Positions 25,133 through 34,240 of a stretch of DNA of 64,000 nt are shown here, one piece after another (positions within the stretch are counted from its first letter, which is position 1; the number at the start of each line of letters is the position of its first letter). The stretch is taken from NCBI GenBank assembly GCA_021648365.1, contig JAKISY010000006.1:1-64000 (forward strand), written 5' to 3'. Position numbers and translations under genes: made by a program. Under the pieces are notes generated by a model. That model was not told where the DNA came from. It was given only the letters and a program-made list of their open reading frames with translations, and ran no database searches. This DNA is from Verrucomicrobiales bacterium (GTDB lineage Bacteria; Verrucomicrobiota; Verrucomicrobiia; Verrucomicrobiales; DEV007).

Positions 25133-26182
25133 TCAATCCCCCTCCTCCGGAGCCGGTCCCAGCAACACAGCCAACCACCGCGTCTCTTTACTACCTTCCG
25201 CGACGATTTTAACCACCATCGTCAAAGGCACTGAAAGCAACATACCCACTGGTCCGAACAACCAGCCCCAGAAAATCAATGACAGAAAAACAAACAAAGC
25301 CGACAAGCCCACTCGTTTGCCCATCAACATCGGCTCGACCATATTGCCCATGCCCACATTCACCGCCACATAAATACCTGCCACCACCAAGGCACTGGTC
25401 GCACTCAGTTGCACCAAAGCCAACAACACTGCCGGAACCGCCGCCATGATCGATCCGATATTGGGAATGAAATTGAGCACAAAAGCTAGAAATGCCCACA
25501 AAATAGCAAAGTCCAAACCCACTACTTTGAGCCCGATATACACCAAGCTCGCAGTGATCAAACTGATGAACGCCTTAGCTCCGACATACTGGTTCATGCT
25601 CTCCATGATGCGCGACAACCGTTTCATCGAACTCTCCCCCGCGCCACCCTTCATCAACAGTACCTTGCGAGAAAAACCCTCTGCCTCCACTAACATCATC
25701 ATAACCGTGAAAATAATCAGCAAAGCATTACTCATCACCCCAGCAAGGCTTCCTAGCATCGTATTGACAAAACCCATCGCCATCCCTGGATTGAGCACCT
25801 TTTGAATCCCCGCTTTGCTGGCATCCACCCCATGCGCATCCAGCCAAATGACTACATTTTGCGTCAGTCCGCTCAAACGTTTTTGATAATTCGGCAAAGC
25901 CTCATTAAACTGCTCAATGGTCGCGCCCAGCATCACCGCTACCAGCACATTCACTGCGATCACCGCAAGAATGACAAATCCCACCGCCAGAGACGACGGC
26001 AGCCCCCGTTTTTTCAACCATTCAATCGGCCCTCTAGCGATCACCGCGATGAACAAAGCTAACAAAAACGGCACCACAATATCCGCTGCGTATCGCGCAC
26101 CGAACAGCAACACCGCCACCCCCGCCAAAGTCAATACTCGGTCATGCAGCGCACTAGAATTATTTTTCATTTCACTCATCAT
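25133..26182 (-). CDS. AI-2E family transporter (PerM-like membrane protein)
   Basis: A 349-residue inner-membrane protein with about eight hydrophobic segments: an N-terminal pair near residues 15-50, one near 65-90, a middle segment (NALLIIFTVMMMLVEAEGF) and a C-terminal group including the family signature FVLNFIPNIGSIMAAVPAVLLA and MVEPMLMGKRVGLSAL. The family exports or exchanges small solutes; function varies and AI-2 itself is not implied. It is the last gene of a minus-strand run after the oxidoreductase at 26208, with a 25-base gap, so co-transcription is likely. Confidence 0.9.
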   Translation of the reverse strand: MMSEMKNNSSALHDRVLTLAGVAVLLFGARYAADIVVPFLLALFIAVIARGPIEWLKKRGLPSSLAVGFVILAVIAVNVLVAVMLGATIEQFNEALPNYQKRLSGLTQNVVIWLDAHGVDASKAGIQKVLNPGMAMGFVNTMLGSLAGVMSNALLIIFTVMMMLVEAEGFSRKVLLMKGGAGESSMKRLSRIMESMNQYVGAKAFISLITASLVYIGLKVVGLDFAILWAFLAFVLNFIPNIGSIMAAVPAVLLALVQLSATSALVVAGIYVAVNVGMGNMVEPMLMGKRVGLSALFVFLSLIFWGWLFGPVGMLLSVPLTMVVKIVAEGSKETRWLAVLLGPAPEEGD

Positions 26183-26207
26183 CCATTATCTTTAATCCCT
26201 CTTCCTT

Positions 26208-27557
26208 TCAAACTTCCGGATAAACCCACGGCGCACGGTATTCCCTACGCAACAGCCCATTCGCCTGCTCGTCACCCACAATCTTCTCCTTGACCCCATC
26301 CCACTCCACACTACGCCCCGCTTTCAACGACAGCATCCCCAATAAACTAAGATTTGTCGCCCGATGACCCATCTCAATATCAGCGACTGGCTTGCGCCCC
26401 TGCTCGATCGAGTCCATAAAGTCCTTATACAAAAGTCTCACATTATGACCGTCTTTTTGATTATCAAATTGTGGATCTTGATGCACCACTTGCGCGCCTT
26501 TTTTTACTGGATAAAAATTCCAGCCATCTCGCCACCCCATGTGAAAGACCCCCTTGGTGCCGTAAAAATAACAGCCCACTCGTGATTTCTCCACATCGTT
26601 ACCACCAAAACGACGATGCTCCCACACCGCAGTGAACTGATCAAACTCATAAGTCGCCACCTGATGATCTGGCGCGTCCGTCGTTTGCTCCTTATCATTC
26701 AAAACTGGCTTCCCCTTGATCGGCCGTCCTCCGGTGCTGTAGATTTTTTTCGGATACAACTCATCCGTCCACCACAAAACCTGATCTAACCAATGCACCC
26801 CCCAATCTCCCAGCGTGCCATTGGCAAAATCAAGGAAATTACGAAAGCCACCCGGATGAATCCTTCGATTGAACGGTCGCAATGGAGCCGGTCCGCAATA
26901 CATATCCCAGTCCATACCTTCGGGAATCTCGCTATTCGGTGTCGGTTTTTCCGCCCCGCCACCACCATGAGAAAACATCCGCACCATGCCGATTTTGCCC
27001 GCACCTCCTTTTTTCAAAAACTCCATGCCTGAAACATGATGCGGACCGATGCGCCGGTGCAATCCCACCTGCACCACCCGCTCGGTCGCCCGCGCCGCAT
27101 TCAGCACCGCTCGACCTTCCTCAATCGTATGCCCCGTCGGCTTTTCGAGAAACACATGCGCACCCGCCTGCACCGCGGCGATCCCCTGCAGCGCATGCCA
27201 ATGATCCGGAGTAGAAATAATCACCACATCGAGCTGCTCTTTCTCGAGCATCTCGCGATAATCTTTATACATCTTAGGCGTCACCCCAGTCAGCCCGTCC
27301 ACCTCATCGGCAGAGATCTCCAAAGCATCCGCATCGACATCACACAGCGCCACCACTTGCGTCCGCCCCTCTTCCAGCGCCACTCGTAAAATATTCATCC
27401 CCCACCAACCGGTGCCGATCAAGGCCGTGCGGTATTTTTTGCCCGCTTTGCTCGCTGCTCCTAGTATCAGCGGAGTCGCCGCGATCGCTGCCACGGCGCC
27501 ACCTGCACCAGTTAAAAAATTTCTTCGATCCAGTTTCAATTGACTGTGCTTGCTCAT
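26208..27557 (-). CDS. Tat-exported Gfo/Idh/MocA family oxidoreductase
   Basis: A Tat signal is present (LDRRNFLTGAGGAVAAIAAT), then the dinucleotide-binding fold with ALIGTGWWGMNILR, LCDVDADALEIS and VVIISTPDHWHALQ, followed by VFLEKPTGHTIEE with the conserved EKP lysine. The C-terminal GFO domain (GDWGVHWLDQVLWW, MGWRDGWNFYPVKKG) is complete. Secreted members of this family are expanded in Planctomycetes and Verrucomicrobia and act on sugars or sugar alcohols, with NAD(P) probably bound before export. It lies 31 bases behind the propeller gene on the same strand. Confidence 0.92.
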   Translation of the reverse strand: MSKHSQLKLDRRNFLTGAGGAVAAIAATPLILGAASKAGKKYRTALIGTGWWGMNILRVALEEGRTQVVALCDVDADALEISADEVDGLTGVTPKMYKDYREMLEKEQLDVVIISTPDHWHALQGIAAVQAGAHVFLEKPTGHTIEEGRAVLNAARATERVVQVGLHRRIGPHHVSGMEFLKKGGAGKIGMVRMFSHGGGGAEKPTPNSEIPEGMDWDMYCGPAPLRPFNRRIHPGGFRNFLDFANGTLGDWGVHWLDQVLWWTDELYPKKIYSTGGRPIKGKPVLNDKEQTTDAPDHQVATYEFDQFTAVWEHRRFGGNDVEKSRVGCYFYGTKGVFHMGWRDGWNFYPVKKGAQVVHQDPQFDNQKDGHNVRLLYKDFMDSIEQGRKPVADIEMGHRATNLSLLGMLSLKAGRSVEWDGVKEKIVGDEQANGLLRREYRAPWVYPEV

Positions 27558-27587
27558 CTCTAGAGAGGTTCAGGTTAGGGTTTTTTA

Positions 27588-29180
27588 TCAACGCTCGGAA
27601 ACCTTCACCGCACCAGCGCTCTGCGCAAGATCATAACACACCACTTCACGATCATTTCTCACCAACAAATAACGCCCCGCCAAAGTCGGCGTATTCCAGG
27701 TCATGTGATCCAGCACCTGCATTTGAAAAAGCTCCTCATACTCCGCCGGGTCTGCCTTAACTATGGCGATAGCTCCCTTTTCCGTCTGCACCAACAGTTT
27801 ATCCCCCACCAACAATTGCTGACCAAAACCATAACGTCCGCCCTTCCACACCTTTTTCCCCGATTTGAGATCGATGCAAGCCATGATACCTCCATCCAAA
27901 CCATAAGCATAATCTCCCCGAATCACAACTGAACTGAATTTGGTTTTCATCTTCTTACTCTGCCAGATTTTTTCCACCGACCAAGCTTCTGCCTGCTGCT
28001 TCACCTTCAGTAAAAAACTGCCCGCTCCATAACCTGCCGTCAGCAAAATTTGATCCGTCCCCACCAATAGTGGTTGCGCTACTTTCGGGTATTTGCCTGG
28101 CCAATCAAAAGACCACAGCTGCTTACCCGTCGCCGGGTCATGCCCAGTAGCATCCTTACCATTGATGCTAACGATCTGCCTCACCCCATCCACTTCGAGC
28201 AAGCGAGGCGAACTGTAACTCGCCCCCCGACCTTCATACACCCAGGCAGGCTTGCCCGTCAGTGAATCAAAAGCTAACAAGGTCGGCGCAGCATTTTCCG
28301 CTCCGCTCACCACGATCAAGTCATCCACCGCCAGTGGCGATGTGCTTTTGCCCCAGTCCGGAAAATGCCCCTTCATTTGCGGTCCAAGATCCCGTGACCA
28401 GATCAGCTTACCACTGCTTAAATCCAAACAATTTAAAATTCCAGTGCCACCAAAAACATAAACTCGCTCTGCCACAATCGTCGGTGTCGCTCTCGGCCCC
28501 AAGCCTCCCATGCCCGACTCCAATCGCGCTCGGTCACTGTGCGCCCACAACAAATCTCCCGTCAGCAAATCATAACAAGTCACCAGTTCATCTTCGCGAC
28601 GTTGCTCCTGAGTCACCGCCCGTCGTCCCACCACCGCAAAACTCGACCACCCCGCACCAATCGGCTGACGCCATAACTCCCGCGGGCTTTGTTTTTTCCA
28701 ATCAAAGCTAAGCTGCGAATCCGTCCACACCCCGTCCCTACTCGTGCCTAAAAACTGAGGCGAATCCACCACCCCTTCAGCAAAGCTCAAAGCCCCACTT
28801 TTATCACCCATCAAATCTGACGCCACAGGTTTTGCAGCAGTAATCTCAGCATCGATCTCAGGTGCCCAGCGCCATACAAATTTTGGCAACGAAGTGCCTC
28901 CCGTCGAACCTTCGTAACGAGTCAATCCGACAAACAAACCCGTAATCAGCCCCAATACCACCACCATCATCACAAAACGCTTCAGCCGTAAACGCCACGC
29001 CCCCGGCCCGATCAACACATACCACAACATCATCAACAGCCCCCCGATCACGGGCGCCACCAGATAAACCCAATAACGCGCAAAATCCTCACTATACCAC
29101 GCATAGAACATCCACAGCGGAGCAACAGCAGCGCACAGTCCTCCGCTGATCATTCGTATCACTGATATCATTTTAGTCAT
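27588..29180 (-). CDS. Membrane-anchored PQQ-like beta-propeller protein
   Basis: Three hydrophobic N-terminal segments (GGLCAAVAPLWMFYAWYSED, then GGLLMMLWYVLI, then FVMMVVVLGLITGLFVGLTR) anchor the protein. The rest is a beta-propeller built from repeats such as ATGKQLWSFDWPG, DLKSGKKVWKGG and DLSSGKLIWSRDL, the tryptophan-docking blades of the BamB/PQQ type. No quinoprotein dehydrogenase residues were identified, so a binding or scaffold role is more likely than catalysis. It is probably the first gene of a minus-strand operon with the Gfo/Idh/MocA enzyme and the AI-2E-type permease. Confidence 0.88.
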   Translation of the reverse strand: MTKMISVIRMISGGLCAAVAPLWMFYAWYSEDFARYWVYLVAPVIGGLLMMLWYVLIGPGAWRLRLKRFVMMVVVLGLITGLFVGLTRYEGSTGGTSLPKFVWRWAPEIDAEITAAKPVASDLMGDKSGALSFAEGVVDSPQFLGTSRDGVWTDSQLSFDWKKQSPRELWRQPIGAGWSSFAVVGRRAVTQEQRREDELVTCYDLLTGDLLWAHSDRARLESGMGGLGPRATPTIVAERVYVFGGTGILNCLDLSSGKLIWSRDLGPQMKGHFPDWGKSTSPLAVDDLIVVSGAENAAPTLLAFDSLTGKPAWVYEGRGASYSSPRLLEVDGVRQIVSINGKDATGHDPATGKQLWSFDWPGKYPKVAQPLLVGTDQILLTAGYGAGSFLLKVKQQAEAWSVEKIWQSKKMKTKFSSVVIRGDYAYGLDGGIMACIDLKSGKKVWKGGRYGFGQQLLVGDKLLVQTEKGAIAIVKADPAEYEELFQMQVLDHMTWNTPTLAGRYLLVRNDREVVCYDLAQSAGAVKVSER

Positions 29181-29251
29181 TTTTTCTGATAAAGCATTTT
29201 CTCAATAATCTCAACACATCCAAACTGATATACTAACGCTACAATAAAAAC

Positions 29252-29590
29252 CTAATCTAAAATTGCCCTAATCTTAGCAATCACATCGGCAAGCCTCTCC
29301 GACGGTAATTTCTCGATGAATTCCACCTGCCGCTTCCTCCAATCGAGACTTTTTATCTGATCCGATAAAACCGCCCCCACAACCGTCCCTTGTTCGATCA
29401 TTACTTCAAAAGGATAACCTTTAACTTTTGAAGTAATCGGACAAAACAAAGCTAGACCAACCTTAGAGTTGTATGATTTAGGCGATAGCACCAAAGCTGG
29501 CCTTTTCCCTCTTTGCTCATGACCAGCTTGGGGATTGAATTGCAACCACACCAAATCTCCGCGTTCTGGTTCATACGGCTTACTCACCAT
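29252..29590 (-). CDS. mazF: MazF/PemK-type mRNA interferase toxin
   Basis: Cleaves mRNA at short sequences unless bound by its antitoxin. The fold signature is complete: RGDLVWLQFNPQAGHEQRGK, RPALVLSPKSYN, LALFCPITSKVKGYPFEV and VLSDQIKSLDWRKR, with the conserved Arg and Thr/Ser positions of MazF. Length 112 is normal. It overlaps the antitoxin gene by seven bases and is downstream of it, the standard order. Confidence 0.93.
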   Translation of the reverse strand: MVSKPYEPERGDLVWLQFNPQAGHEQRGKRPALVLSPKSYNSKVGLALFCPITSKVKGYPFEVMIEQGTVVGAVLSDQIKSLDWRKRQVEFIEKLPSERLADVIAKIRAILD

Positions 29591-29826
29591 TCCTCCTTGC
29601 CTATAGATTCACCCGCATCCACTTCTTCCTGGAGATTTTTCTCATTCACCTCTTTCAACAAATCATCCAGCTTGTACTGAAACCTTTTTTTGGGAGTCAA
29701 TACAATCTCTTCCCCCTTGCTTTTGATCTCCATTTCTAGCCCCACAGACAAATTAGCCTCTCGAACCAATACGCTCGGTATCCGCAGTGCCAAACTATTC
29801 CCCCACTTGCTTATGCGCGTCTCCAT
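29584..29826 (-). CDS. mazE: AbrB/MazE-type antitoxin
   Basis: A swapped-hairpin DNA-binding domain (ISKWGNSLALRIPSVLVREA, LSVGLEMEIKSKGEEIVL) is followed by an acidic C-terminal tail (LLKEVNEKNLQEEVDAGESI) that would bind the toxin. Length is 80 residues. It is transcribed just ahead of mazF and divergently from the sulfatase at 29954; autoregulation of the shared upstream region is expected from the family. Confidence 0.92.
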   Translation of the reverse strand: METRISKWGNSLALRIPSVLVREANLSVGLEMEIKSKGEEIVLTPKKRFQYKLDDLLKEVNEKNLQEEVDAGESIGKEEW

Positions 29827-29953
29827 AACCTTATTGTGTATCTACATTGTAGATCTGTCAATAGTCAAAGTGCAGCCAAACGCATTGATCAACTATCCTT
29901 TTCTCAGACTCACGCAAATACGCCTAAATTTCACCTTTCCTACAAAGCTCGAT

Positions 29954-31537
29954 ATGTCATCCTATGAGATTATGAACAAGCCAGCACTCTTCATCGCCAT
30001 ACTGATGACCATCAGTTCGCTCTCAAACAGTAGCCTTTCCGCTGCCGATACACCCCCAAACATCGTTTTCATCTTCACTGACGACCACTGCGAACAAGCG
30101 CTCAGTGCCTACGACCCTCTCCGCATCCATACGCCGAATATGGATCGCATCGCCAAGGAAGGCATGCGCTTCAACCGTTGTTACGTCACTAATGCTATCT
30201 GCGGCCCCAGCCGCGCAGTCATCCAAACCGGTAAATACAGCCACCTCAACGGCTTCATGACCAACCACAACCGCTTCAACGGTGACCAGCAAACCTTCCC
30301 AAAAATTCTACGCAAAAAAGGCTATCAAACAGCTGTGATTGGCAAATGGCATTTGGGCAGCACCCCGCAAGGCTTTGATTACTACGACGTGCTTGTCGGT
30401 CAAGGCCCCTACTACAACCCCCCCATGTTAACCGGAGGTATCGAGGGCGAGCCAAAAAGGGTCAAGCACACCGGCTACACCACCGACATCCTCACCGACA
30501 AAACTCTGGCATGGCTCAAGCAGGTCGATAAAAGCAAACCCTTCATGGTGATGTATCAACACAAGGCGCCGCATCGCAACTGGCAACCCGGCCCCAAATA
30601 CCTCAACTGGCTCGACGATGAAACCATCGCCGAACCGGAAACCCTTTTTGATGACTACTCCCATCGCGCCTCCCCCGCTTCGACTCAGAAGATGACGATC
30701 GAACATCACCTCACCAGCAAAGATCTGAAATTCGATGACCCCAAAGGCCTCACTCCCGAACAACTCGCCACTTGGAAAGCCGCTTATGACCCCAAGAACG
30801 AAGCTTTTCGCAAACAAAACCTCAGCGGCCGCGACTTGATCAAATGGAAATACCAACGCTACGTCAAAGACTACCTGCGCTGTGTGAAATCCGTCGATGA
30901 CGGCATCGGTCGCGTGCTCGACTACCTCGACGAGTCAGGTTTGGCTAAAAACACCATCGTCATCTACTCCTCTGACCAAGGCTGGTATCTCGGTGAACAC
31001 GGATGGTTCGACAAACGCTGGATGTATGAAGAATCACTCAAAACTCCTCTACTCGCCCGATGGCCTGGCGTCATCAAACCTGGCTCGATCAATAACGACA
31101 TCGTCTCCAACCTCGACTTTGCCGAAACATTCCTCGATATCGCCGGCGCCTCGATTCCAGATGATATGCAAGGCAAATCCCTCGTTCCAATCTTCAAAGG
31201 ACAAACCCCCAAAGACTGGCGCAAAAGTTTCTATTATCACTACTTCGAATTTCCAGGAGCTCATGCCGTCGCCCGGCACTATGGCGTGACCAGTGGCAAA
31301 CAAAAACTCATCCACTACTACGAACTCGACGAATGGGAGCTATTCGATTTAGAGAAAGATCCCAACGAACTGGTCAGCATCTACGGCAAACCCGAAGCCG
31401 CCGAAGTGCAGCAAAAACTCGAAGCCGAACTCAAACGTCTGCGCACACTCTACAAAGTGCCAGCCAAGGATCCCAAAGATTCCTACCGCAAGCCGAAGAA
31501 AAGGAAGAAAAAGCCAGCAAAGAAAAAAGCGGCTTGA
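29954..31537 (+). CDS. Secreted sulfatase (type I, formylglycine-dependent)
   Basis: Hydrolyses sulfate esters, most likely of sulfated polysaccharides or glycans. Metal ligands are in FIFTDDHCEQ near residue 40, the formylglycine site is CGPSRAVIQTGKYS near 85, and the partner motifs are VIGKWHLGS near 130 and YSSDQGWYLGEHGWFDKRW near 345. The export signal is FIAILMTISSLSNSSLSAAD. Start 29954 or 29972 (MNKPALFIAIL) are both possible; upstream in-frame codons back to 29690 overlap mazE and are rejected. The Lys-rich tail (KPKKRKKKPAKKKAA) is unusual. No sulfatase-maturing enzyme is in the window. Confidence 0.93.
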   Translation: MSSYEIMNKPALFIAILMTISSLSNSSLSAADTPPNIVFIFTDDHCEQALSAYDPLRIHTPNMDRIAKEGMRFNRCYVTNAICGPSRAVIQTGKYSHLNGFMTNHNRFNGDQQTFPKILRKKGYQTAVIGKWHLGSTPQGFDYYDVLVGQGPYYNPPMLTGGIEGEPKRVKHTGYTTDILTDKTLAWLKQVDKSKPFMVMYQHKAPHRNWQPGPKYLNWLDDETIAEPETLFDDYSHRASPASTQKMTIEHHLTSKDLKFDDPKGLTPEQLATWKAAYDPKNEAFRKQNLSGRDLIKWKYQRYVKDYLRCVKSVDDGIGRVLDYLDESGLAKNTIVIYSSDQGWYLGEHGWFDKRWMYEESLKTPLLARWPGVIKPGSINNDIVSNLDFAETFLDIAGASIPDDMQGKSLVPIFKGQTPKDWRKSFYYHYFEFPGAHAVARHYGVTSGKQKLIHYYELDEWELFDLEKDPNELVSIYGKPEAAEVQQKLEAELKRLRTLYKVPAKDPKDSYRKPKKRKKKPAKKKAA

Positions 31538-31560
31538 GTCCCAAGCACCTAAATATTGAT

Positions 31561-31632
31561 GTAGTGTGGGTGCCCTCACCCGCTCACTGTGATCTGGCGA
31601 TAAGGGTAAGCGGGTGAGGACACCCACACACT
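31561..31632. repeat. 72-bp palindromic repeat, copy 2
   Basis: GTAGTGTGGGTGCCCTCACC and on, paired with GGGTGAGGACACCCACAC, with one mismatch in the arms; the centre TGTGATCTGGCG is shared with the other copies. It lies 24 bases after the sulfatase stop. Confidence 0.9.
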
Positions 31633-31683
31633 TTTCAAAAGCACTCTTTCCCAGAGAGTCATCTGAAATAACATTATTCAGCC

Positions 31684-33984
31684 ATGTCGAAATTATTCAT
31701 AGCAATCACTTGGGCGACTATCTGCTGCTCCATTTTTGTATCACATGGCAACTCACAAGAGCGCGTAAAACAATCGGCCGACGGAGTTACCGTCACATTA
31801 CCCGCAGACGAAGCGGATTTGGCGAAACCTCTGTTGAAACTTGCCAAAGCCTGGCAAGTAGCCATGCTCAGGGACGATAAAAAGTCCTACCCCGCTGTTC
31901 TCCGCGCCTATATTCTCAGTCCCAAGGCCACTGATAATTCGCTGCGCCATATCGCCAAATTCACCGGTTTGCAAAATGGACCCGACCAAGCCATCCGCAC
32001 AGATTGGGACGAAGCCACTCAACTCGCCCTCAAGGCAGTCGATGGGTGGAAGACTTGGCAACTCGGTTTCGACACCCTCAATTTCTGGAACAAAGTTGAA
32101 GCAGAACATAAAGCCCAGCACCAACGCAATCACTGGGTGTTTCAGGACACCATCGTGCAACTTCGGAAAAATGGGGCCGGCATCCGGATCCGCCCATCGT
32201 TCCTGCAGGAGCCAATCGACTTGGAGACCTTACCCGATCCGCAAACGGTCGCCACACAGCAGCTCGATTTTGTACTGACTTATCGTATCGGTTCGAGCCG
32301 AGGTGAAATTGTTCGCCAAAACAACGACTTGATGAACCTATTACTCGCCAACCCTGAGAAAGGTGCACTGGTGCGTGTTGCAGCTGAACTCTACGAGGCA
32401 ATATTTCGCCGAGTTTTCGAGAAAGCGCTCCAGCGCATGCTGGTGACAGACAACGAAGGCGATCATTTCCGCAAAGCACTCAGTCTCGTCTTTTGCGCTG
32501 CCAACAACGACACCTATGATCCCAAACGTGGAAGAAAATGGATGTTCGGTGAACGAATCAGACTGGTAGCTTCCCTAGAATGGGAGCAATCCATCGAAAC
32601 CCTTGCTGAACGCATGCGAAACACCCCGCCCTGGCCCACTGAAAATGATGTTCCTGCCGAACAAGCGGTGCGCGAAGTTGCCCTGGCGATCATTTTCACT
32701 TCACTAAAAAACGGCGGCAGCACACTCGACGGATGGATCCGCTCCCAGAAAACCCCTCTTGAATCCCAAGCATTCGCTACCCGCCTCGATGCCGCTACTG
32801 GAGATCCAGGTTGGGAGAAGGTTTTTCGCAAGCACTGCAAGCTGCTCGCAGATCAGTTTGTGCTCGCGCTTGCGGTTCACACCAAAAGGAAGGATCACCC
32901 CTCACTTAGTCATATCGAGCAGGACTGGCCACGCGCCGTTTCCGGCCGAGTCAAAGTGATTCACCCTCCCGAACTGGCTGCAACAGCAAAACTAACCGCT
33001 GAAAAAGTTGCTGCGATCCTCGCCGAATACGCCATGGCCAGAGATGACGCGCGTGACACAATCTCCGCGCCTCAATTCACCCAAAAGCATGATGCTATAT
33101 TGATAGAGCACGGCCTGCACCCACGCAAACGCTCTGCCGCTGAGTGGGTAAACATCTTTGAACTGATCGCCAACGACACACCACCTGAACTGCTAGTGCG
33201 ACTCTGGTTCATTGATGATATGAAAGAGGCACTGAAAAAGGGCCTCTCCATCCCCGGAATCGAAAAGGATAAATCCACAGGTGAAATCTCCATCACCTCG
33301 AGCCTCGGCAGGCAAAAAGTTTTCCATACCCTGCTAGAGGAAGAAATGGGGGAGGACGGCGATACGGTTTCTTATCTCATCGTCCCGGTTCCTCGGGATA
33401 AAGCTGCCACCCTTTCCGACGAACTTCAATCAGTCGCCATCGCAAAAAAATGCCGCTCAGACCTCGACAAACTTTTCCAATCCACCAAGAGTAAGTATAA
33501 CCGTGAAGAGTTCTTTTTCACCATGGCCTTCATGGTGGTCGGCGAGAGCTTGCTCCGCGACATCATCGCCAGTAAGGATCGCGAGTGGTTCGCCATTGGT
33601 TTCTCCCATTGGCTCGCCATGAGAATCACCGATGCACAATTCGGTGACGGTGCAGGACAAAGAGCCTTTAACCAAATGTGGCCTGCCGACAAAAATGAGC
33701 CAGATCGCCACCAAGTGAATTTGCTCAAATGGCCTACTCCTGACGACAGAGAAGATTCGCCCTTCGAAGCCACCCATGTTTATTTCGCCACGCGCGCTGT
33801 GCAAGAAGCATTGATAGACAAAGATGCGAAATTTGTGAAACGCTTCATCGACGAGATCCGTAAAACGCCAAGAAAACGAACCAACATGGGAACGGTTTAT
33901 CGCGCCTACAAAAAAGTGGGCGGAGGCAATCTGAAAAGCTATGCACAAAAGGTCACTGCTCCCACTAACACGCAGCAACCCTAG
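31684..33984 (+). CDS. Large secreted protein of unknown function, 766 residues
   Basis: The signal peptide is SKLFIAITWATICCSIFVSH. The mature protein is helical and charged, with no transmembrane segment and no recognised catalytic motif. The segment GESLLRDIIASKDREWFAIG followed by FSHWLAMRITDAQFGDGAG has the spacing of the peptidase MA-like helices (HExxH, then a W-x-x-E/G-L-A helix) but lacks the zinc ligands. A non-catalytic gluzincin relative is therefore possible; this is inference only. It is flanked on both sides by copies of the 72-bp palindrome, so the gene sits in its own repeat-bounded cassette. Confidence 0.65.
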   Translation: MSKLFIAITWATICCSIFVSHGNSQERVKQSADGVTVTLPADEADLAKPLLKLAKAWQVAMLRDDKKSYPAVLRAYILSPKATDNSLRHIAKFTGLQNGPDQAIRTDWDEATQLALKAVDGWKTWQLGFDTLNFWNKVEAEHKAQHQRNHWVFQDTIVQLRKNGAGIRIRPSFLQEPIDLETLPDPQTVATQQLDFVLTYRIGSSRGEIVRQNNDLMNLLLANPEKGALVRVAAELYEAIFRRVFEKALQRMLVTDNEGDHFRKALSLVFCAANNDTYDPKRGRKWMFGERIRLVASLEWEQSIETLAERMRNTPPWPTENDVPAEQAVREVALAIIFTSLKNGGSTLDGWIRSQKTPLESQAFATRLDAATGDPGWEKVFRKHCKLLADQFVLALAVHTKRKDHPSLSHIEQDWPRAVSGRVKVIHPPELAATAKLTAEKVAAILAEYAMARDDARDTISAPQFTQKHDAILIEHGLHPRKRSAAEWVNIFELIANDTPPELLVRLWFIDDMKEALKKGLSIPGIEKDKSTGEISITSSLGRQKVFHTLLEEEMGEDGDTVSYLIVPVPRDKAATLSDELQSVAIAKKCRSDLDKLFQSTKSKYNREEFFFTMAFMVVGESLLRDIIASKDREWFAIGFSHWLAMRITDAQFGDGAGQRAFNQMWPADKNEPDRHQVNLLKWPTPDDREDSPFEATHVYFATRAVQEALIDKDAKFVKRFIDEIRKTPRKRTNMGTVYRAYKKVGGGNLKSYAQKVTAPTNTQQP

Positions 33985-34049
33985 CCTTCTTTTCTGATCA
34001 ATTTGGAAGAACGCGGAGTCCTAACAACTTTGCTCTGCGAAAGATTGAT

Positions 34050-34121
34050 GTAGTGTGGGTGTCCTCACCCGCTAACTGTGATCTGACGACAAGGGCAAGC
34101 GGGTGAGGACACCCACACTAC
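34050..34121. repeat. 72-bp palindromic repeat, copy 3
   Basis: Perfect arms (GTAGTGTGGGTGTCCTCACC and on, and its complement ending CACACTAC) around a centre with TGTGATCTGACG. The left flank CTGCGAAAGATTGA matches copy 1 almost exactly. Confidence 0.92.
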
Positions 34122-34240
34122 TTTTCAAAAACACACTTTCCCACCCTCCCCTCTGAAAAACATAGGACCCTTTACCTCCGGCACCAGGCAAGACTTCAGT
34201 TGTGGTTAAATGTTTTTCATCATGTATTATAAACTACCTT

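Noticed and set aside
25133..26182. Autoinducer-2 exporter role
   Set aside because: The family name is historical; nothing in the neighbourhood supports quorum sensing.
27588..29180. Active quinoprotein alcohol dehydrogenase
   Set aside because: Only propeller blade motifs are seen; the dehydrogenase catalytic and PQQ-contact residues are not recognisable.
29690..29953. N-terminal extension of the sulfatase
   Set aside because: It would overlap mazE antisense and place the signal peptide far inside the protein.
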